This document shows, piece after piece, positions 41,057 to 53,305 of a DNA stretch of 64,000 nucleotides. The notes under the pieces are model-generated. The model saw only the letters and a program-made list of their open reading frames with translations, made no database searches and had not been told where the DNA came from. Origin of the DNA: Liopterus haemorrhoidalis (Eukaryota; Arthropoda; Insecta; Coleoptera; Dytiscidae); NCBI GenBank assembly GCA_963971575.1, contig OZ020611.1:145664419-145728418 (forward strand), in the 5' to 3' direction. Numbering within the stretch: the stretch's first letter is position 1; each line of letters begins with the position of its first letter. The translations under genes were made by a program, and so were the position numbers.

Positions 41057-41740
41057 TACCAGTCCCTTTAATACTACTTTTTTTAGAGTGTATAGTTTAG
41101 ATATAATATTTTCCAAAATGGGAATTTAATATCGCGATGACCAGATAGAGACATTTTTGGACTATTATATAGAGTACGAATCTCATTGGAACACCAGCAG
41201 CGAATTATACAACGACACTATTTTTTTTAGTTATGCACTTTATTGAGATGCACTAAAAAGCCATGGTATTAGAACAAATTTTGCCATTTTTAAAAATGAA
41301 ATGAAATCATGTCAGTCTTAGTATGATTAATAAATATGACAGATTTGACCAAAATCCTTTTCATTTTAATTTCTTGAAAAAATAACCATTAGAAATGATT
41401 AATTTAAGATATTGTGAAAACATCGCCTAAGCGGTGACAATCCTTTTCAATAATTCATTTAAATTGTTACGCAATGAACTTCGGAGCATTTGTTTAGTAA
41501 TATTGAATAGTAGTTTCATTTAGAGTGAAAAGAATGTAGGTATACTTTTAATTATTTTTACTTCTCATTTTTGAAAAATTAAAACAAAATAAACAATGAG
41601 TAATTATGATGATTGCCAATAGTCACTTATGTGTGAATACTGAAAGAACATGCAAACAAAAAAAAAAAAAAAACGGCAAATATGAAAAACACCGTACCAA
41701 ATCAAACATGTGTGTTTTTTTTTTTAAGTAATATGTCGGA
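41057..41740. other. Unassigned interval including family E repeat
   Basis: 41309-41400 resembles 45238-45322 (CTYAGTATGATTAATAAATA, then TTTTCAT and AAAAAATAA). No gene recognised. Confidence 0.45.
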
Positions 41741-42485
41741 TGACTCCTTGAAGGCCTGGAGGCGCAGATGCAATAATATGGGTATAGATATTGTAGGCAA
41801 TCCACTGTATACCCTATTATTTGCAGATGACCAGGTTCTGATAGCTGAAGACGAAGATGATTCCAGTTGTTGGTGAGAAGGGAAGAGACCTCAAAATAGA
41901 TGATGAAATCATCAGAAACTGCCAGGCATGTAAATACCTAGTTGTTACCATATCAAATAGAGGGAACAGTCAAGATAATATCAACAATAAAATAGGGCAA
42001 GGGAAGTGTGTAATAAGGCAACTAAACCCGGTATTGTGGAACGAAAATATAACCAAAATAACGAAAACGGTTATGTACAAAACTATTGTCGAAAGTATCT
42101 GTACCTATGGTTCAGAAACATTGGAGGTCACACAAAGAAATAAAGCCCGACTGAGCGCCGTGGAAATGGACTTTTGGAGAAGGAGTTGCGGTATCTCCAA
42201 ACTCGAGCACGTTCGTAATGATACCATAAGAGCAACTATGAACGTTGAAAACTCCATCATAGAATTGATAGAAAACAAACGACTCTTATGGTATGGGCAC
42301 TTCCAGCGTATGCCTGATGACCGATGGCCCAAGAAGATTTGAGAGTGGATTCCTGCGCGCAGACGAAGACCAGAGCGACCAGCAAGGACCTGGGCTCAGG
42401 ATGTGCGGGAGGCGATGGAGGCAAGAGGTCTCGAAGATGGCGACTGGATGGACAGAGTCGCCTGGCGAAAAGGAAGCAAGAAACG
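41740..42485 (+). pseudogene. RTE-like LINE reverse transcriptase C-terminal half
   Basis: ALKAWRRRCNNMGID-type sequence leads to TLLFADDQVLIAEDEDD, the RT palm with the FADD pair intact. After a frameshift the frame 41857-42342 gives CKYLVVTISNRGNSQDNINN (usual YLG..is..G...dI..Ri), CTYGSETLEVT, MDFWRRSCGISKLEHVRND and RLLWYGHFQRMPDDRWPKK. A second frameshift leads to the PARRRRPERPARTW and DWMDRVAWR boxes (the RRxGRPxxxW and DRxxWR end boxes). All canonical 3' boxes are present, in three frames. It ends at a (TA)n array. Confidence 0.85.
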
Positions 42486-42506
42486 GCGCCAGCCGTAAAC
42501 CACTCG

Positions 42507-42507
<1 letters not shown>

Positions 42508-42578
<71 letters not shown>
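42508..42578. repeat. (TA)n microsatellite
   Basis: About 35 TA units directly after the LINE coding end. YIYI-type ORFs across it are artefacts. Confidence 0.97.
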
Positions 42579-42581
<3 letters not shown>

Positions 42582-42603
42582 TGAATGATCTTGACGAGTC
42601 AGG

Positions 42604-42754
42604 ATAATAAATGTGTTTCTTCTTTAATCGTCATACAGGAAGGTTAAGTTAATTTAAGTCATTGGAACGTTTCGCATTTAATAAATGCTAAAGGCTAAAA
42701 TTAACTTATTTTTTCCTTCCTGTATGACGATTAAAGAAGAAACACATTTATTAT
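42604..42754. repeat. Foldback with perfect 39-bp arms
   Basis: 42604-42642 (ATAATAAATGTGTTTCTTCT then TTAATCGTCATACAGGAAG) and 42716-42754 are exact complements, with partial pairing continuing inward (AAGTTAATTT). It lies between two TA microsatellites and between two LINE fragments of opposite orientation. Confidence 0.88.
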
Positions 42755-42779
42755 ATATATATATATATATATATATGTC

Positions 42780-43510
42780 GGGTGCCTCAGTGATATATTG
42801 GTATATATTTATATCTTTTAAAATTTTTATTACTTTTGTTTCCGTCTCGTAACTATTCGCTAGGATCTCCTTTAGCGTAATTGGCGGGTTGTTGCGTCTT
42901 CTTTGGATGTTGTACTGGGAACATTCCTGGAGAATATGTGGGACCATGATTCTCGTGTTGCATGTAGTGCACATGGGTGGTTCTGCACGTTCAAATATAT
43001 ATTTGTGTGTGCCATTTGTATACACATGGTATGACCTATTCTCATTCTTGTTAGGGGGCTTGTTAACACTATCTGTTCGCGTCTGTTTCTGTTGGTTGTC
43101 GTATATGGTTCGAGGTGGTTTCCCATGTTTGTCTACAATTGTCCGCTATTTTCTTTTTGATTTCAGCTTTGATGTCTCTTGCTGGTATGTCAAAATTTAT
43201 GGCTTGTTCTTGTGTTGCTTCCTTAGCTAGAGGTTCTGCTTCTTCGTTTCCATGTATGCCTACATGGGATGGTATCCACATAACGGTGATTTATTTACCA
43301 GCGTTGAGGGCTTCGTGAACGTTCTCTTGATTTTTGCTATAGTTGCATCCTTCGGGCAAAGGTCTTGTATGCTTTGGATCGTGCTAAGTGAGTCTGTATA
43401 TATTATGTATATATTTTCACTTCTAGTATCTAAATTGATTAGTTCTGTTGCTTTCTGGATACAAAATGCTTCGGCGGTGTAAATACTCGTATATTTCGGG
43501 AACATGTGTT
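42780..43510 (-). pseudogene. Jockey-like LINE: RNase H and zinc-knuckle remnant
   Basis: On the minus strand: YTAEAFCIQKATELI (43480 on), NIYIIYTDSLSTIQSIQDL (catalytic TDS), then a frameshift and MWIPSHVGIHGNEEAEPLAK (43281 on, with the last Asp changed to Glu), TRMRIGHTMCIQMAH-type box, and CTTCNTRIMVPHILQEC (C-x2-C...H-x4-C knuckle, 42965 on). It ends at a (TA)n run near 42777. The FTDGSK start of RNase H is missing. At least two frameshifts. Confidence 0.83.
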
Positions 43511-43514
43511 TATA

Positions 43515-44030
43515 TCTTCATGATATTATGTGTTTATCGTTTTGTGATTAAAGTTTTTTTCAAAATGAGACTAAGGAGGATTAGTTAAAATATCTGTATT
43601 GTACCAAATATGCAAATTAAATATGGAAAATATAAACTCAGATGTATTCTTTTTGTTACAGGTAAAATCTTCTATTATTCTTCTCGTGTCTTATTGAAGC
43701 TCATTTGGGTAAGAAATTTTTATTATAAATGAATACTTTTCATATAAAGTAAAACCTAGTTAACATAATTCCATTCAACGCTGTTTTGTTATAACGCGCT
43801 GTTGGACCTCTATGGCCAGCCTATAAAGTTGTCACAAACATGGCTCGAAAAAACCTTGCCCAATTCATCAGAAATGTGGAATTTTTGGACTGTATAGCGT
43901 ACGTATGTCTTTAAAATCTCGGCAGTGAATACCATTTTTTTTTAATGCAGTTCCTTAATTGATAAACACTAAAAAGGTATTTCGTTGCCACGATTTCAAA
44001 ATGAATTTAGCCATTTATAAAAATTGCTGT
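43515..44030. other. Unassigned interval
   Basis: No element or gene recognised. TTTTTGTTACAGGTAAAATC near 43650 resembles a splice acceptor, but no exon could be supported. Confidence 0.4.
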
Positions 44031-44033
44031 GAA

Positions 44034-45228
44034 GTGTGAATTTTCACACATTTCAAAGTTTTGTTGGTATTTAATAAGTGTAAGAAGCTAACATAATACT
44101 GGATGCCTAGGAATATTTGTTCTATAATCACATTAAAAAAACAGTATTTTGATAATCATTTTCATTCGGTATTTGAGTACTAAGAGCTTCCATTTAATTT
44201 TTTTAAACAAAATTTAAATAATTTGCCAAAAAATCCCATCGTTTTTTCTGTTTTTACTTCGTATTCAAGTCTTCATTAAATTAATAAGAAATATATAGAT
44301 AAATGGCTTAACTTTTTCAATTCCTGAAACGTATTTCTCACTATTGCATTACTATAAATTATTTATTCCTCTTTCGTAACTCAAAAATAAAATCTAAAGT
44401 AATTCAAACAATACGTGAATCACAACGTATAATAGTATAGTAAAATAACTGAACACCCCTCACTACACTCTACAGTGTAGAGTATATTGTGGTGTTCAAC
44501 GTCGGTCCTAAGCTCTAAAAATTTTTATATTTATAATTTCAAAAAAAGACACACACTATCTTAGCAATAAATACAAAATGTCCATAACATTATTAACCTA
44601 TAATTTAGCCATGAATTAAAAAAATAATAATATTTTTTGTCAAAAACTGCAATATTTTTCAATAGGCGTCGGCTCTGCATCGGCCGTCAAATTCAGGTGC
44701 CGACGAAAAAGATCCACTTTTTGGCCATGGTACACAAATAACTATTTTTTATCGGCAACACAAAAAAATCGACATTTTTCGAAAAACCATATTGATCAAA
44801 AATTCTGGTTGAACTATTCCAGTTCGCATAAATGTTCATTATGGAAATTTTTTCCAGATTTTTAAATTAACTCCTCTGAGAGATAGGATGAGGGACCAAA
44901 ATTTTTTGACATATTTTTGGCCAAAAACCGTTAAATAAAATTTTCTTTTTATTCACGTATTAAAATGTTTCATTTGGTATACCACTCAAAATTTTAAAAA
45001 ATATTAATTTTTTTATTAAATACATGATTGTTTTTATCTCGGAGTGCATTTTTTTGAACTCTCAGTATTTTTCCTATATCTGGGTCAAAGAGTTGTATAA
45101 GTATGCCAAATTTCAACTTTCTATGTTAAGCCATTTGGCTACAATATCTATCGTACAGACAGGCAGACACATAAGTGAGGTTATAGGGTTTTTTTGGTAG
45201 TAATACCTACAAAACTCTAAAAATGAAA
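44034..45228 (-). mobile_element. HINE-A, old divergent copy A9
   Basis: On the minus strand it runs from AGAGTTTTGTAGGTATTACT (45225) through CAAATGGCTTAACATAG and TTTGGCATACTTATAC to a 3' hairpin GTGTGAAAATTCACAC (44040-44055) and CTTCACAGCAA. The GTCT array has decayed to a few units (CTGCCTGTCTG). The middle is too diverged to identify a tRNA-like module. Confidence 0.75.
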
Positions 45229-45237
45229 CATTAGTTG

Positions 45238-46125
45238 ATCAATCTCAGTATGATTAATAAATATGACATAGGAAGGTGAACAAAATTATTTTCATCTTCT
45301 TAAAAAAATAATTATTTAAAATGACTATCAGAAGATCGCTTTGGTATTATTTGCCATTCTTTGAAATTTACAATTTTTATTTCCATAATTTAAGAATGTA
45401 TGAATTATAAAAGTGGAATTAAAGTGCCATAGCGCGTTGTGTTATGCACAGGGTAATGCAAATACCATATCATGTTGGATTAGAGTCTAATTAGTCGGAT
45501 TAGATGGTTTTAGTCAGACGGAAGAACCAAAACAAATCCCTATCTAAGCCAGATAAGTAACATTTTAATGAATTTTTGGATGTACAATATGTTCAGACTC
45601 AGAAAGGAACGTTGCACAGATTTGAACAGAAAATTAGAGCACAAGGAAGGAAATTTAGCCAGGCTTAAATACTGGCCAGTAAATAAATATTTTAATAGAG
45701 GTTGGATAATTTCTTAGGGAAAGTTCTTATATATACATATATAATGGAACTTGAATTGATTAATTTTGCAAAGGATTACAAATTCACCAAAGGGAACGTG
45801 TATTTTGAGATTTGTACAATATATAGTTCCAGCTTTTAGGATTTCGTAAGTATAAGCAAGAAAATTTAGATCGTCATAATAGGCGCCTTCAGATTTTTTT
45901 TTAACGGGCAAAATATGGTGGCCTGTTATTGCAAATATTTAGTAATTTATGAAATTTAATAAATACAGAACACTATTTAAATAGGAAATTAGGAGAGGTG
46001 CGATCATGGGCAAATTGGCATTATTGACTTTTTCTGTAAAATCTAATTAGTTTTTTTTTCTCTCTTTTTTGTTGGACAAACTTAACATACTCAAACCGTA
46101 TAAATGATCACCCGTCATAGGTGAC
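45238..46125. other. Unassigned interval, family E at its left edge
   Basis: 45238-45322 matches 41309-41400. No other recognised feature; the ORF at 45714-45911 (-) is unsupported. Confidence 0.4.
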
Positions 46126-46129
46126 GTAA

Positions 46130-46836
46130 TAATAATTGAAATAATAGTGTTTATAGGTCTGGAACAGATTGTAATTAATATGCTTGTTAAAGATAAGTTT
46201 CGAGTCCAAAATCATCTCAAGATCTCTCAGATTGAAGACCTGTTTCAATAAATATCTATGTATTGAAAAGTCATATTGAATTACATTTTTGGGTTGATTT
46301 CGACTAAAATAATGCAGTTAAATTTTTTGAAATTTAATACCAGTGTGTTTTGATTACACAAGATACTTTACCTTTCTAGATCACCATGAAATTGTAAATA
46401 GTGTTCAACAATAATAATGCATTTATATATTTTCATATCGTTTGTATGTAAAAGAATTTTAAATAGATAAAGCATTTATAAATATCCTTAATATAAATGG
46501 AAAGCAAAATAGGTCCTAGGTTTGAACCCTGTGGCACTCCTAGAGTTCCTAGAACGGGAGACGATTTGTAATTATATAATATACTGAGTTCTATTACTAG
46601 TGTATGATTTTAACCACTGCCACATTCCGGAATCGCCACATATAAGGAACATTTCCAATTTATAAAAAAAAAGTAGGGTGATGAACCTACCTGGATATCA
46701 AAAGCTTTGGAAAAGTCCGTATAAACTGTTTAAACAGTCTGTCTGCGATCTAAGCAAATATTACCATATTGCACAAATTGCAACAAATTGGTAACTGCAG
46801 TTCTGGACTTGAAAATTCCATGTTGTTCTTGAATAA
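46130..46836 (-). pseudogene. Jockey-type LINE RT fragment, cut by a Helitron
   Basis: Read on the minus strand from 46836: IQEQHGIFKSRTAVTNLLQF, then VYTDFSKAFDIQ (catalytic Asp box), MWQWLKSYTSNRTQ, and GTLGVPQGSNLGPI (46540-46500), followed by decayed sequence and DLEMILDSKLIFNKHI near 46210. Motifs are in order but in several frames, and the YADD region is not readable. The Helitron at 46837 starts within the RT sequence. Confidence 0.75.
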
Positions 46837-47222
46837 TCTTTATATATAAAAATCAATTTCTGTTTGTTTGTCCTTTATGTAAAGCCAAATGGATTGACCG
46901 ATTTTTACCAAATTTAGTACAGGGGGGCAAAATAATCCAAGGAAGGTTTTAGAGAAGGTTTCAACTTCGTCCGTGTGTCCTTAGGGGGCGTTATGAAGTT
47001 TAAATTGACTACGTAGGCTAAACCTTAAGAGATATATCGATATAATGTAGACAAAAAAGTCTCCGAGAGCATATACCTATCATGCACCGATATGGTGTAT
47101 TGGGCAATTTTTATAGTTTTTGTATTATAAAGTTTGTGGGAGCATAACATCTGAGTTTTATAGAGATGTATCAATTATTTTAGAATAATAAATTAGACCA
47201 TTTCACGTAGAATTATAATATA

Positions 47223-48753
47223 CAGTCATGTGCGTAAAAATAGCAGTATCAGAAAAATATTAGAATAAATACAAAAAAATTGATTTAAGTAATAACAAGG
47301 CCAAAATTTTACTGATATATTATATTTTAAGAACAACTTTATTACTTTGATAAAAATAAAGTATTTTTATCGATTCATTAAAAAAATATATATAATATAG
47401 GTAATATTTGTAAAAATATGCTCATGATGCTGTTCATAAATACAGCAGTATACTTCATATAAAACTCATTTTAATATTAAATATTCTTTATTATTTCTGT
47501 AATATTTGGTTCCATGACCTTTTTTTCGTATTACTTCTACACATCTTCGCTGCATAGAACCAATTAGCTACCAGCATTTCTTTAAGGGAATAGATTTCCA
47601 AAGCTGTTGCAATATCTCCTCATAATTCTTCTTTGTTAGCAGGTTTTGAAGAAGATATTTAATTTTTACATTAGCCCACAAGTTCACTATTGGATTTAAG
47701 TCCAGAAATTGAGCTGGTCAACCCATAACAGTAACCCTAGTTTCATTAAATCAATTTTTGCTTTGCGCGAAATGTGCTTTAGATCATTATATTACATATA
47801 TATTCATTTTAAAGGCATTTCCTTCTCTGCAAAGGGAAACATGACATATTACAAGATACTAACATAAACATTCGCGTCCATTATATTTTTAATCCAGAAA
47901 ATAAGGCCCAATCCGTTCCAAGAAAAATATCCCCATGCATGAAAAACAGCCGCCATGTTTTATTGTCTTTGTAGTGTACTTAGGATTGTACCTCGTGCAT
48001 GGAGGCTTGCGTACTTGCTTTTGGTAGATACCTGGCCAAGCTTGGTGTTCTTTGGCAAATTGAATTCTATTTTCCCGTTGTCTCTTGTTTAACAGCGGAG
48101 TTTTTCTTGGTCTTCTGGCTTTCAGATTTGCTTTTATAAGGTGTTTTCTTACACCTGATGCAGAAATTGGCAGGTCTAATTCTTTTTTACTTGTGTAGAA
48201 GTAACAAAAGGGTTTAACTTTGCATACCTTACAATTTTTCTATCTGTTGTCGGCGAAGTTTTAGATATCCGACCCCGACTTACAGGTTCTAGAGTCCACT
48301 TTTGGCGGAGCATCCTAGCACCTTCTGAATAAATTTAGAAGTTTTACCAGAAATCAACATTTGTAAAATCAACTGACGTTTCTCATGTGTGCAATGTTTA
48401 GCCCTACCCATTTTTTACTAAAAAATAAGAAAGATAATTAATATTTTCTGTGGTTTTAAATATAAAATCAACTTACTTTTCAATATACTCAATTTATTAA
48501 TGAATAAAACTGTTTGGTTAGCTAGTTTAGTAAAGCTATTTTTACGAACACTAGAAAAATTATGTTTTTTGTTTGTTTAAGATGCAATTTACATATTTAT
48601 TTAAAAAAAATCAATGCTGCCAGCTTAAATATATTATAGACTTATTAAATATACTATAAATGTAATGCAACTACATAAATAAATAACTTTAAATAAAGTA
48701 AATATAATTTTACCATTTGCATTAAACCACTGCTATTTTTACGCACATGATTG
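47223..48753 (-). mobile_element. Tc1-like transposon nested in a Helitron
   Basis: The TIRs are CAGTCATGTGCGTAAAAATA (left) and CAATCATGTGCGTAAAAATA (right, inverted), followed by GCAGT. TA lies at both flanks (47221-47222, 48754-48755). At 1531 bp it is near full length for Tc1-like elements. Confidence 0.9.
47500..48411 (-). pseudogene. Tc1-like transposase, heavily mutated
   Basis: The start MGRAKHCTHEKRQLILQM (48411) opens a paired-like HTH region. After multiple frameshifts, RPRKTPLLNKRQRENRIQFA-like sequence, AACFSCMGIFFLERIGPYF-like sequence and DLNPIVNLWANVK (usual SPDLNPIENLWxxlK, third catalytic residue region) can be read. QRRCVEVIRKKG near 47520 matches the usual MPRRxxxVIxxxG end. 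The SPD motif has become FLD and the E is V, so the triad is broken as well as the frame. Confidence 0.8.
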
Positions 48754-49012
48754 TATCTAACACTATACATCAAAGATCAATAATATTGGAATTATCACAA
48801 GGTAAACAGAACTTCGAAATGCAGATATGTTGAGAGTTGTGGAATTTGTCAATAGATGGCGGTGATGGATGGTTATTCATTCTCCTCTCCTTAACGTTAG
48901 TTAAAATTACTATACCTACTGTTTTATATATTTAATTTTATAATCGTTATGTTCCACTCTTTTGGAATTAATGTAATGAAATGCCGTAGCGAAGCACGGG
49001 TACACCCACTAG

Positions 49013-49600
49013 TATTATAATATAATTTGAGTATCGTAAAATAATTATTTTTAGTTATTGAGTTTTAATATATTACTTTTTGTTCGTAAATATCAATTTG
49101 TCACAAATGCATCAAAAGTTCAAACCACGTAAATATCACTAAAGTGTGTAAAACATTTTTTTCATACATGGGAAATTCGAGTCGTAGAATTTGAAAAGCT
49201 ACAAGGAGTTTACAAAAACTTTGAATGATAACCGGATGTAGTCCATAAGCAAAGGATGCACAACCTTTTATACCGCGCCCTATTTCGCATTCCCTTTTAT
49301 ATTATCATCATATAGGCATTGTAATATTTTGGCAAAGTGTTATTATTTTCTGAAGATATTACTGTTTTCGCTTTGAACATATATTCCAAACAAATTCACT
49401 CCTCAATACGATGAAAAAATATTTTACTTTCAATATTGTATTTCATCTAGAGTAGGTTGGTATCTCTGAATTGTGTTCTATATTTATGGACTTTCTGGTT
49501 TCGAATATACGAGTAGAAGTTGCTAGTAGGATTATTTCATTTAATCGAGTTCATTTATTATACACAAGGTGATGTGTCCGTACTATATACGGATTTTCTT
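49013..49600. other. Unassigned interval
   Basis: AT-rich; no ORF, TIR or RNA signal recognised. Confidence 0.4.
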
Positions 49601-49603
49601 ATA

Positions 49604-50800
49604 CAGCCTTGGACAAATGTATAGAGTACCCATGCAGTTATAATAGAACATCTAAATTTATGTTCATTGTAACTTGTATATATTTGACAAAATGTTTTTA
49701 AAATATTATTGACACATTCTAAAAGACGTACGCCTAATCAGATAATCGAAAATGTAAACAGAGTTATGATAAATCTAGAAATACAAATAAACATAGGCTC
49801 AGATCTGTTACGTTTTGTTTACATAAAAATAAACAACTAGGGCTTGGATTATTACACATGCGTTGGAAGTAAACACTGTCTTTTTCATGTTTTTTTGAGT
49901 TCAAGCGATTATTTTTAATTATATTATGGCTAAAAAACGTGAACTGTGGCAGAAAGTAGTCAAATTGTATTGCTCCATTCACAAGGACAGTCGCAGGTGA
50001 AAATTTTCAAAAAAATTGAGTGTTCAAGAGAAGCCGTGCAAATTACCATTAAAAGGTGTCAAGAGACTGAAACTTATGAAAATAGACCAAAAACCGGAAG
50101 AAAACGTGCAAACACTTCTTGAAATGATCGTATTATAAAGAGAAGTGCCCTTCATAAACGCTCAATATCGTCAAAAGAGCTGGCTGGTGATCTGTTGGAG
50201 CATAGAAAAATTAAAGTTTCTTCTAGAACAATTAGAAGACGTCTAGTGGAATTTAATTTTCATGGAAGAAGAGCTCTCCAAAAACAACGGTTTACCGAGC
50301 GACACAAATAACTTCGCCTTGAGTGTGCCAAAAGACATTTAAATTGGAAACCTGATGAATGACAGAAAATCGTTTGATCTGATGAGTCCAATATAGAAGT
50401 AAGCATTGTAATGATTTAATGTACTTACGAATTTAGCAGAATAAATTTCTAAGCAATTTTTGAACTAACAATATAAAATTTAATTTACTATAAATTTACG
50501 AAATTAAGGTGGTTTTTTTCTTTTGTGGATCAGCTTTTTGGACAACCTGGAGCCATATTAGTAAGACGGAGGCCGGGTGAAGCTTATCATCTTGACAGCA
50601 CCATCCCTACGGTCAAATTTGGTGGTAGCATCATGATCTGGGGGTGCATGTCCGCCAGTGGCTTAAGCGAAATCTTTTTATACGAGGGACGCATTATTCT
50701 GCTCTTTATATTACCATGCTTAAGGAAGTTTTGGAGCCATCAGTATTAAAATTATTTGATGAAGACAATCCAGAATACGTTTTTTAACAAAATAATGCCA
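49604..50800 (+). mobile_element. Tc1-like transposon, 3'-truncated
   Basis: The 5' end CAGCCTTGGACAAATGTATA follows TA and matches Tc1-type termini. Transposase remnants: MAKKRELWQKVVKLY (49926), KIECSREAVQITIKRCQE and RPKTGRKR (HTH and GRKR linker), SKELAGDLLE, SSRTIRRRLVEFNFHGRRAL, and SDESNIEV (usual SDESxF, 50378-50400). About 125 bp of unrelated sequence interrupts it before QLFGQPGAILVRRRPGEAYH and VKFGGSIMIWGCMSASG. The second Asp is replaced (QNNAKKA), and the 3' TIR is not present before 50830. Confidence 0.8.
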
Positions 50801-51116
50801 AAAAAGCTAAATTATCATTTTGCCAACATAGATTTTTTTTATTAAATTTTATGATCTCCGGCTTCTGAATACACCTGAAAACAATTTTTATCTTTTAAAA
50901 GAGAAAATCACGCAGTGTAGGGTTAATGGTTTAATTTCATACATTTAACAAAGAGAAAGATACTTATACCAATATCTTAATTTTGTATTTTGTGTAACAA
51001 ACCACGTTTTGAATGCTACTTTTCTAATGTTAATCCTCACATTAAAACTTCTCTTTGTGATTGTAATGATGTGACCACTATTTTCATTAATCTGGACTAT
51101 GCATAAAATAAAATGA
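50801..51116. other. Unassigned interval
   Basis: No gene or element recognised. Confidence 0.4.
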
Positions 51117-52133
51117 TTTTTAGGTATGACCAAAAAACCCTTATAGAGTCATTTTGTCGTCTGTCTGTCTGTCTGTTCGGTAAAAATTGTAGCCAAATGG
51201 CTAAACCTAGAGAGTTGAAATTTGGCATACTTATACAACTCTTTGACCCGCACATAGAAAAAATACTAAAACATCTAAAAAACATATCCCCCTAAAAATA
51301 TAAATAAATATGTGCTCATCGAAAAAAAAAAATTTTTTTTATAATTCTGAGTAGGGTATTAAATGAAAGCCCTTGGTACGTGGATTAACGATCAAATTTT
51401 TATTTTTGCAAAATAAATTATTTTGAAGCAATTTTTGCCAAAATTGTGTAAAATTTTTTTTGTCCCACACTCTGTAACCCAGATGGTTAAACTAAAAATC
51501 TGAAAAAATTCTAAGTAATGTACATTGGTGTGGACCGAAATAGTACAACAGGAATTTTGGATCAGATTATGTTCCAAAATTTTCAAAATTATTCAAAAAA
51601 ACGCATTTTTTGTGTTTTTTTGCTAATAATGTACACAAGTTATAGCTTTGTAACACGCTACATTGGAAGGTGTATCCTTGTGTTATGGTTATGACGCTGG
51701 CGGCTTCTCACCCAACTAACTCGATCGAAAGGGATCGAACCCTGCAAGAAGAGACAATATTATTTTTTGTTTTTTTTTTGGCAAATGTTGCATTTAATTT
51801 TTAAAAGCGTAAATTTAATTACCAGTGGAAATTGTTTAAATTATAATTTAATTCTGTTTCAATGTACACGAAATCAGACGGGCGGAGCTTATAACAACCA
51901 ATGGAATCCATAGGCGCAATTTTTAGTTCTTAATGAACCTTGCTATATATATAAAAAAAATACTGCACATATTTAGAAACCTAAATAATGGTATTAGGCG
52001 TTCAAATTAAAATTAACAAAAAAATTATTTTAATATAAAATTTGTTTTGGCATCCCAAATAATCATCATTCACATACTAAATACCTGCAAAACTCTGAAA
52101 TGTGTGAAAATTCACATTTCACATCAATTTTTA
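51117..52133 (+). mobile_element. HINE-A copy A6 with tRNA-like module
   Basis: The 5' end lacks the GGGTTTTGT part and starts TTTTTAGGTATGACC. GTCT array 51155-51176. The tRNA-like module has A-box-like TTGTGTTATGG (51678-51688) and B-box-like GGATCGAACC (51732-51741). The right half matches A3 and A4 and ends with hairpin GTGTGAAAATTCACAT and TTCACATCAA. Confidence 0.82.
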
Positions 52134-52778
52134 TGAATAGGACTTATGTTTTATAAAAGATAAAATCCAATATAGCAATTACTCAACGTCCATAAAACGG
52201 TAACGATTGTAGCCACCGTTAAAACACAATATGTATTTAATTTAACCTTAACGTCTGTTTCATTAATATTTGCAATGATGATTTTGTTTTTCTCTCGCGT
52301 TTATATTATCTAATACGGCCACCCGTTGCTCCAATAAAGTGAACTTGGATACTCACCCCTTGCCAGCAATATTGCGGAGCGGCCACAGGCGACCGACGAA
52401 CAGCGAACACTGGCGACACCAACGATCGCCCGTCGCGAACAATTCTCGCAGTAATTAGCTTACTCAAGTGCAAATACTTTCTTCGATATTTTGTTGAATT
52501 ATTCTTTTTAAATAATGTGAATGTGCAAGTTTTATATCAAGACATTAAATTTTATATCAATATACTTATAAATAATTATGAAAGTTCAGATTTACAAATG
52601 TCAGAGATATGTCGGGGTTCGTCTTTATTTTTGTACCAAAATCAAATTGTTTCGTACTCGATTTGTACTCGCATATGGTTATATCTTGCAGAAGTACTGC
52701 ATTTATTTACTCTATATCTTCGAAAATCTTGTAAGAAAATGGATCGATCTAAGACAGGGCCAAACGTGTCATCTAGCA
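52134..52778. other. Unassigned interval
   Basis: A more GC-rich patch at 52310-52440 (GCGACCGACGAACAGCGAAC). The ORFs at 52517-52829 overlap the hAT start at their ends and have no recognised motif. Confidence 0.4.
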
Positions 52779-53305
52779 CAGTGTTTCTCAACCTTTTTAG
52801 CATCACGGATCCCCTTTAATGTCATTTAATGTTGGTGGAACCCTCTGTTTATATATACATTATTCTATACAGGGTTTAACAAGATAAAACAAACACGTTT
52901 TTTCTCGAAAGTGCGACGTGTGAACAAGTTGGGAAAAAAATGTTGATTAGTAAAGTGTACCTAAATAATCAAATAATAGTATTGAAACTGTTTGGAATAA
53001 ACCGGAAGTACAGTATAGCGAGGACAACTTTGATTTTTTAATAAGGAATGTATGCCATATTAGATAATAATAATAATAATAATAATAGATATTTTTGTAT
53101 AGAGCTTTAAAAAAGAAACTACTTTTACTTAAACATTTTTTTAATTACCTTTACGGTTTACGAAAAATTGTATTTTCAATAACGACTTGAAAGTAAAGTA
53201 TTTTTATTTACAAATGTTCTAAGTGCTTTCTATTTTGGTTTAAACACTTTCATATACTTAATTTTGAGATATCTGTAGCTCGGAACATAATAAAAATTGA
53301 TCTGA
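52779..53305 (+). mobile_element. hAT element, left part, cut by HINE-A7
   Basis: The left terminus CAGTGTTTCTCAACCTTTTT is that of the 29917 hAT family. Internal sequence also matches (GGAATAAACCGGAAGTACAG, TTTTTATTTACAAATGTTC, CTGTAGCTCGGAACATAA). The HINE-A copy starting at 53306 interrupts it. No right terminus could be found after 54335. Confidence 0.75.

Larger units (their letters stand above)
46837..49012 (+). mobile_element. Non-autonomous Helitron containing a Tc1-like element
   Basis: The 5' end TCTTTATATATAAAAATCAA follows an A. The 3' end has a CCGT AGCGAAGC ACGG hairpin, ACCCACTAG and then a T, which matches Helitron ends (TC...CTRR, A/T target). Without the Tc1-like element (47223-48753) it is about 0.65 kb with no RepHel. 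Confidence 0.82.

Noticed and set aside
43650..43670. TTTTTGTTACAGGTAAAATC as a splice acceptor of a host exon
   Set aside because: No open frame with recognisable protein follows it; one motif is not enough.
49764..49982. 72-codon minus-strand ORF
   Set aside because: It overlaps the N-terminal part of the plus-strand Tc1-like transposase remnant.
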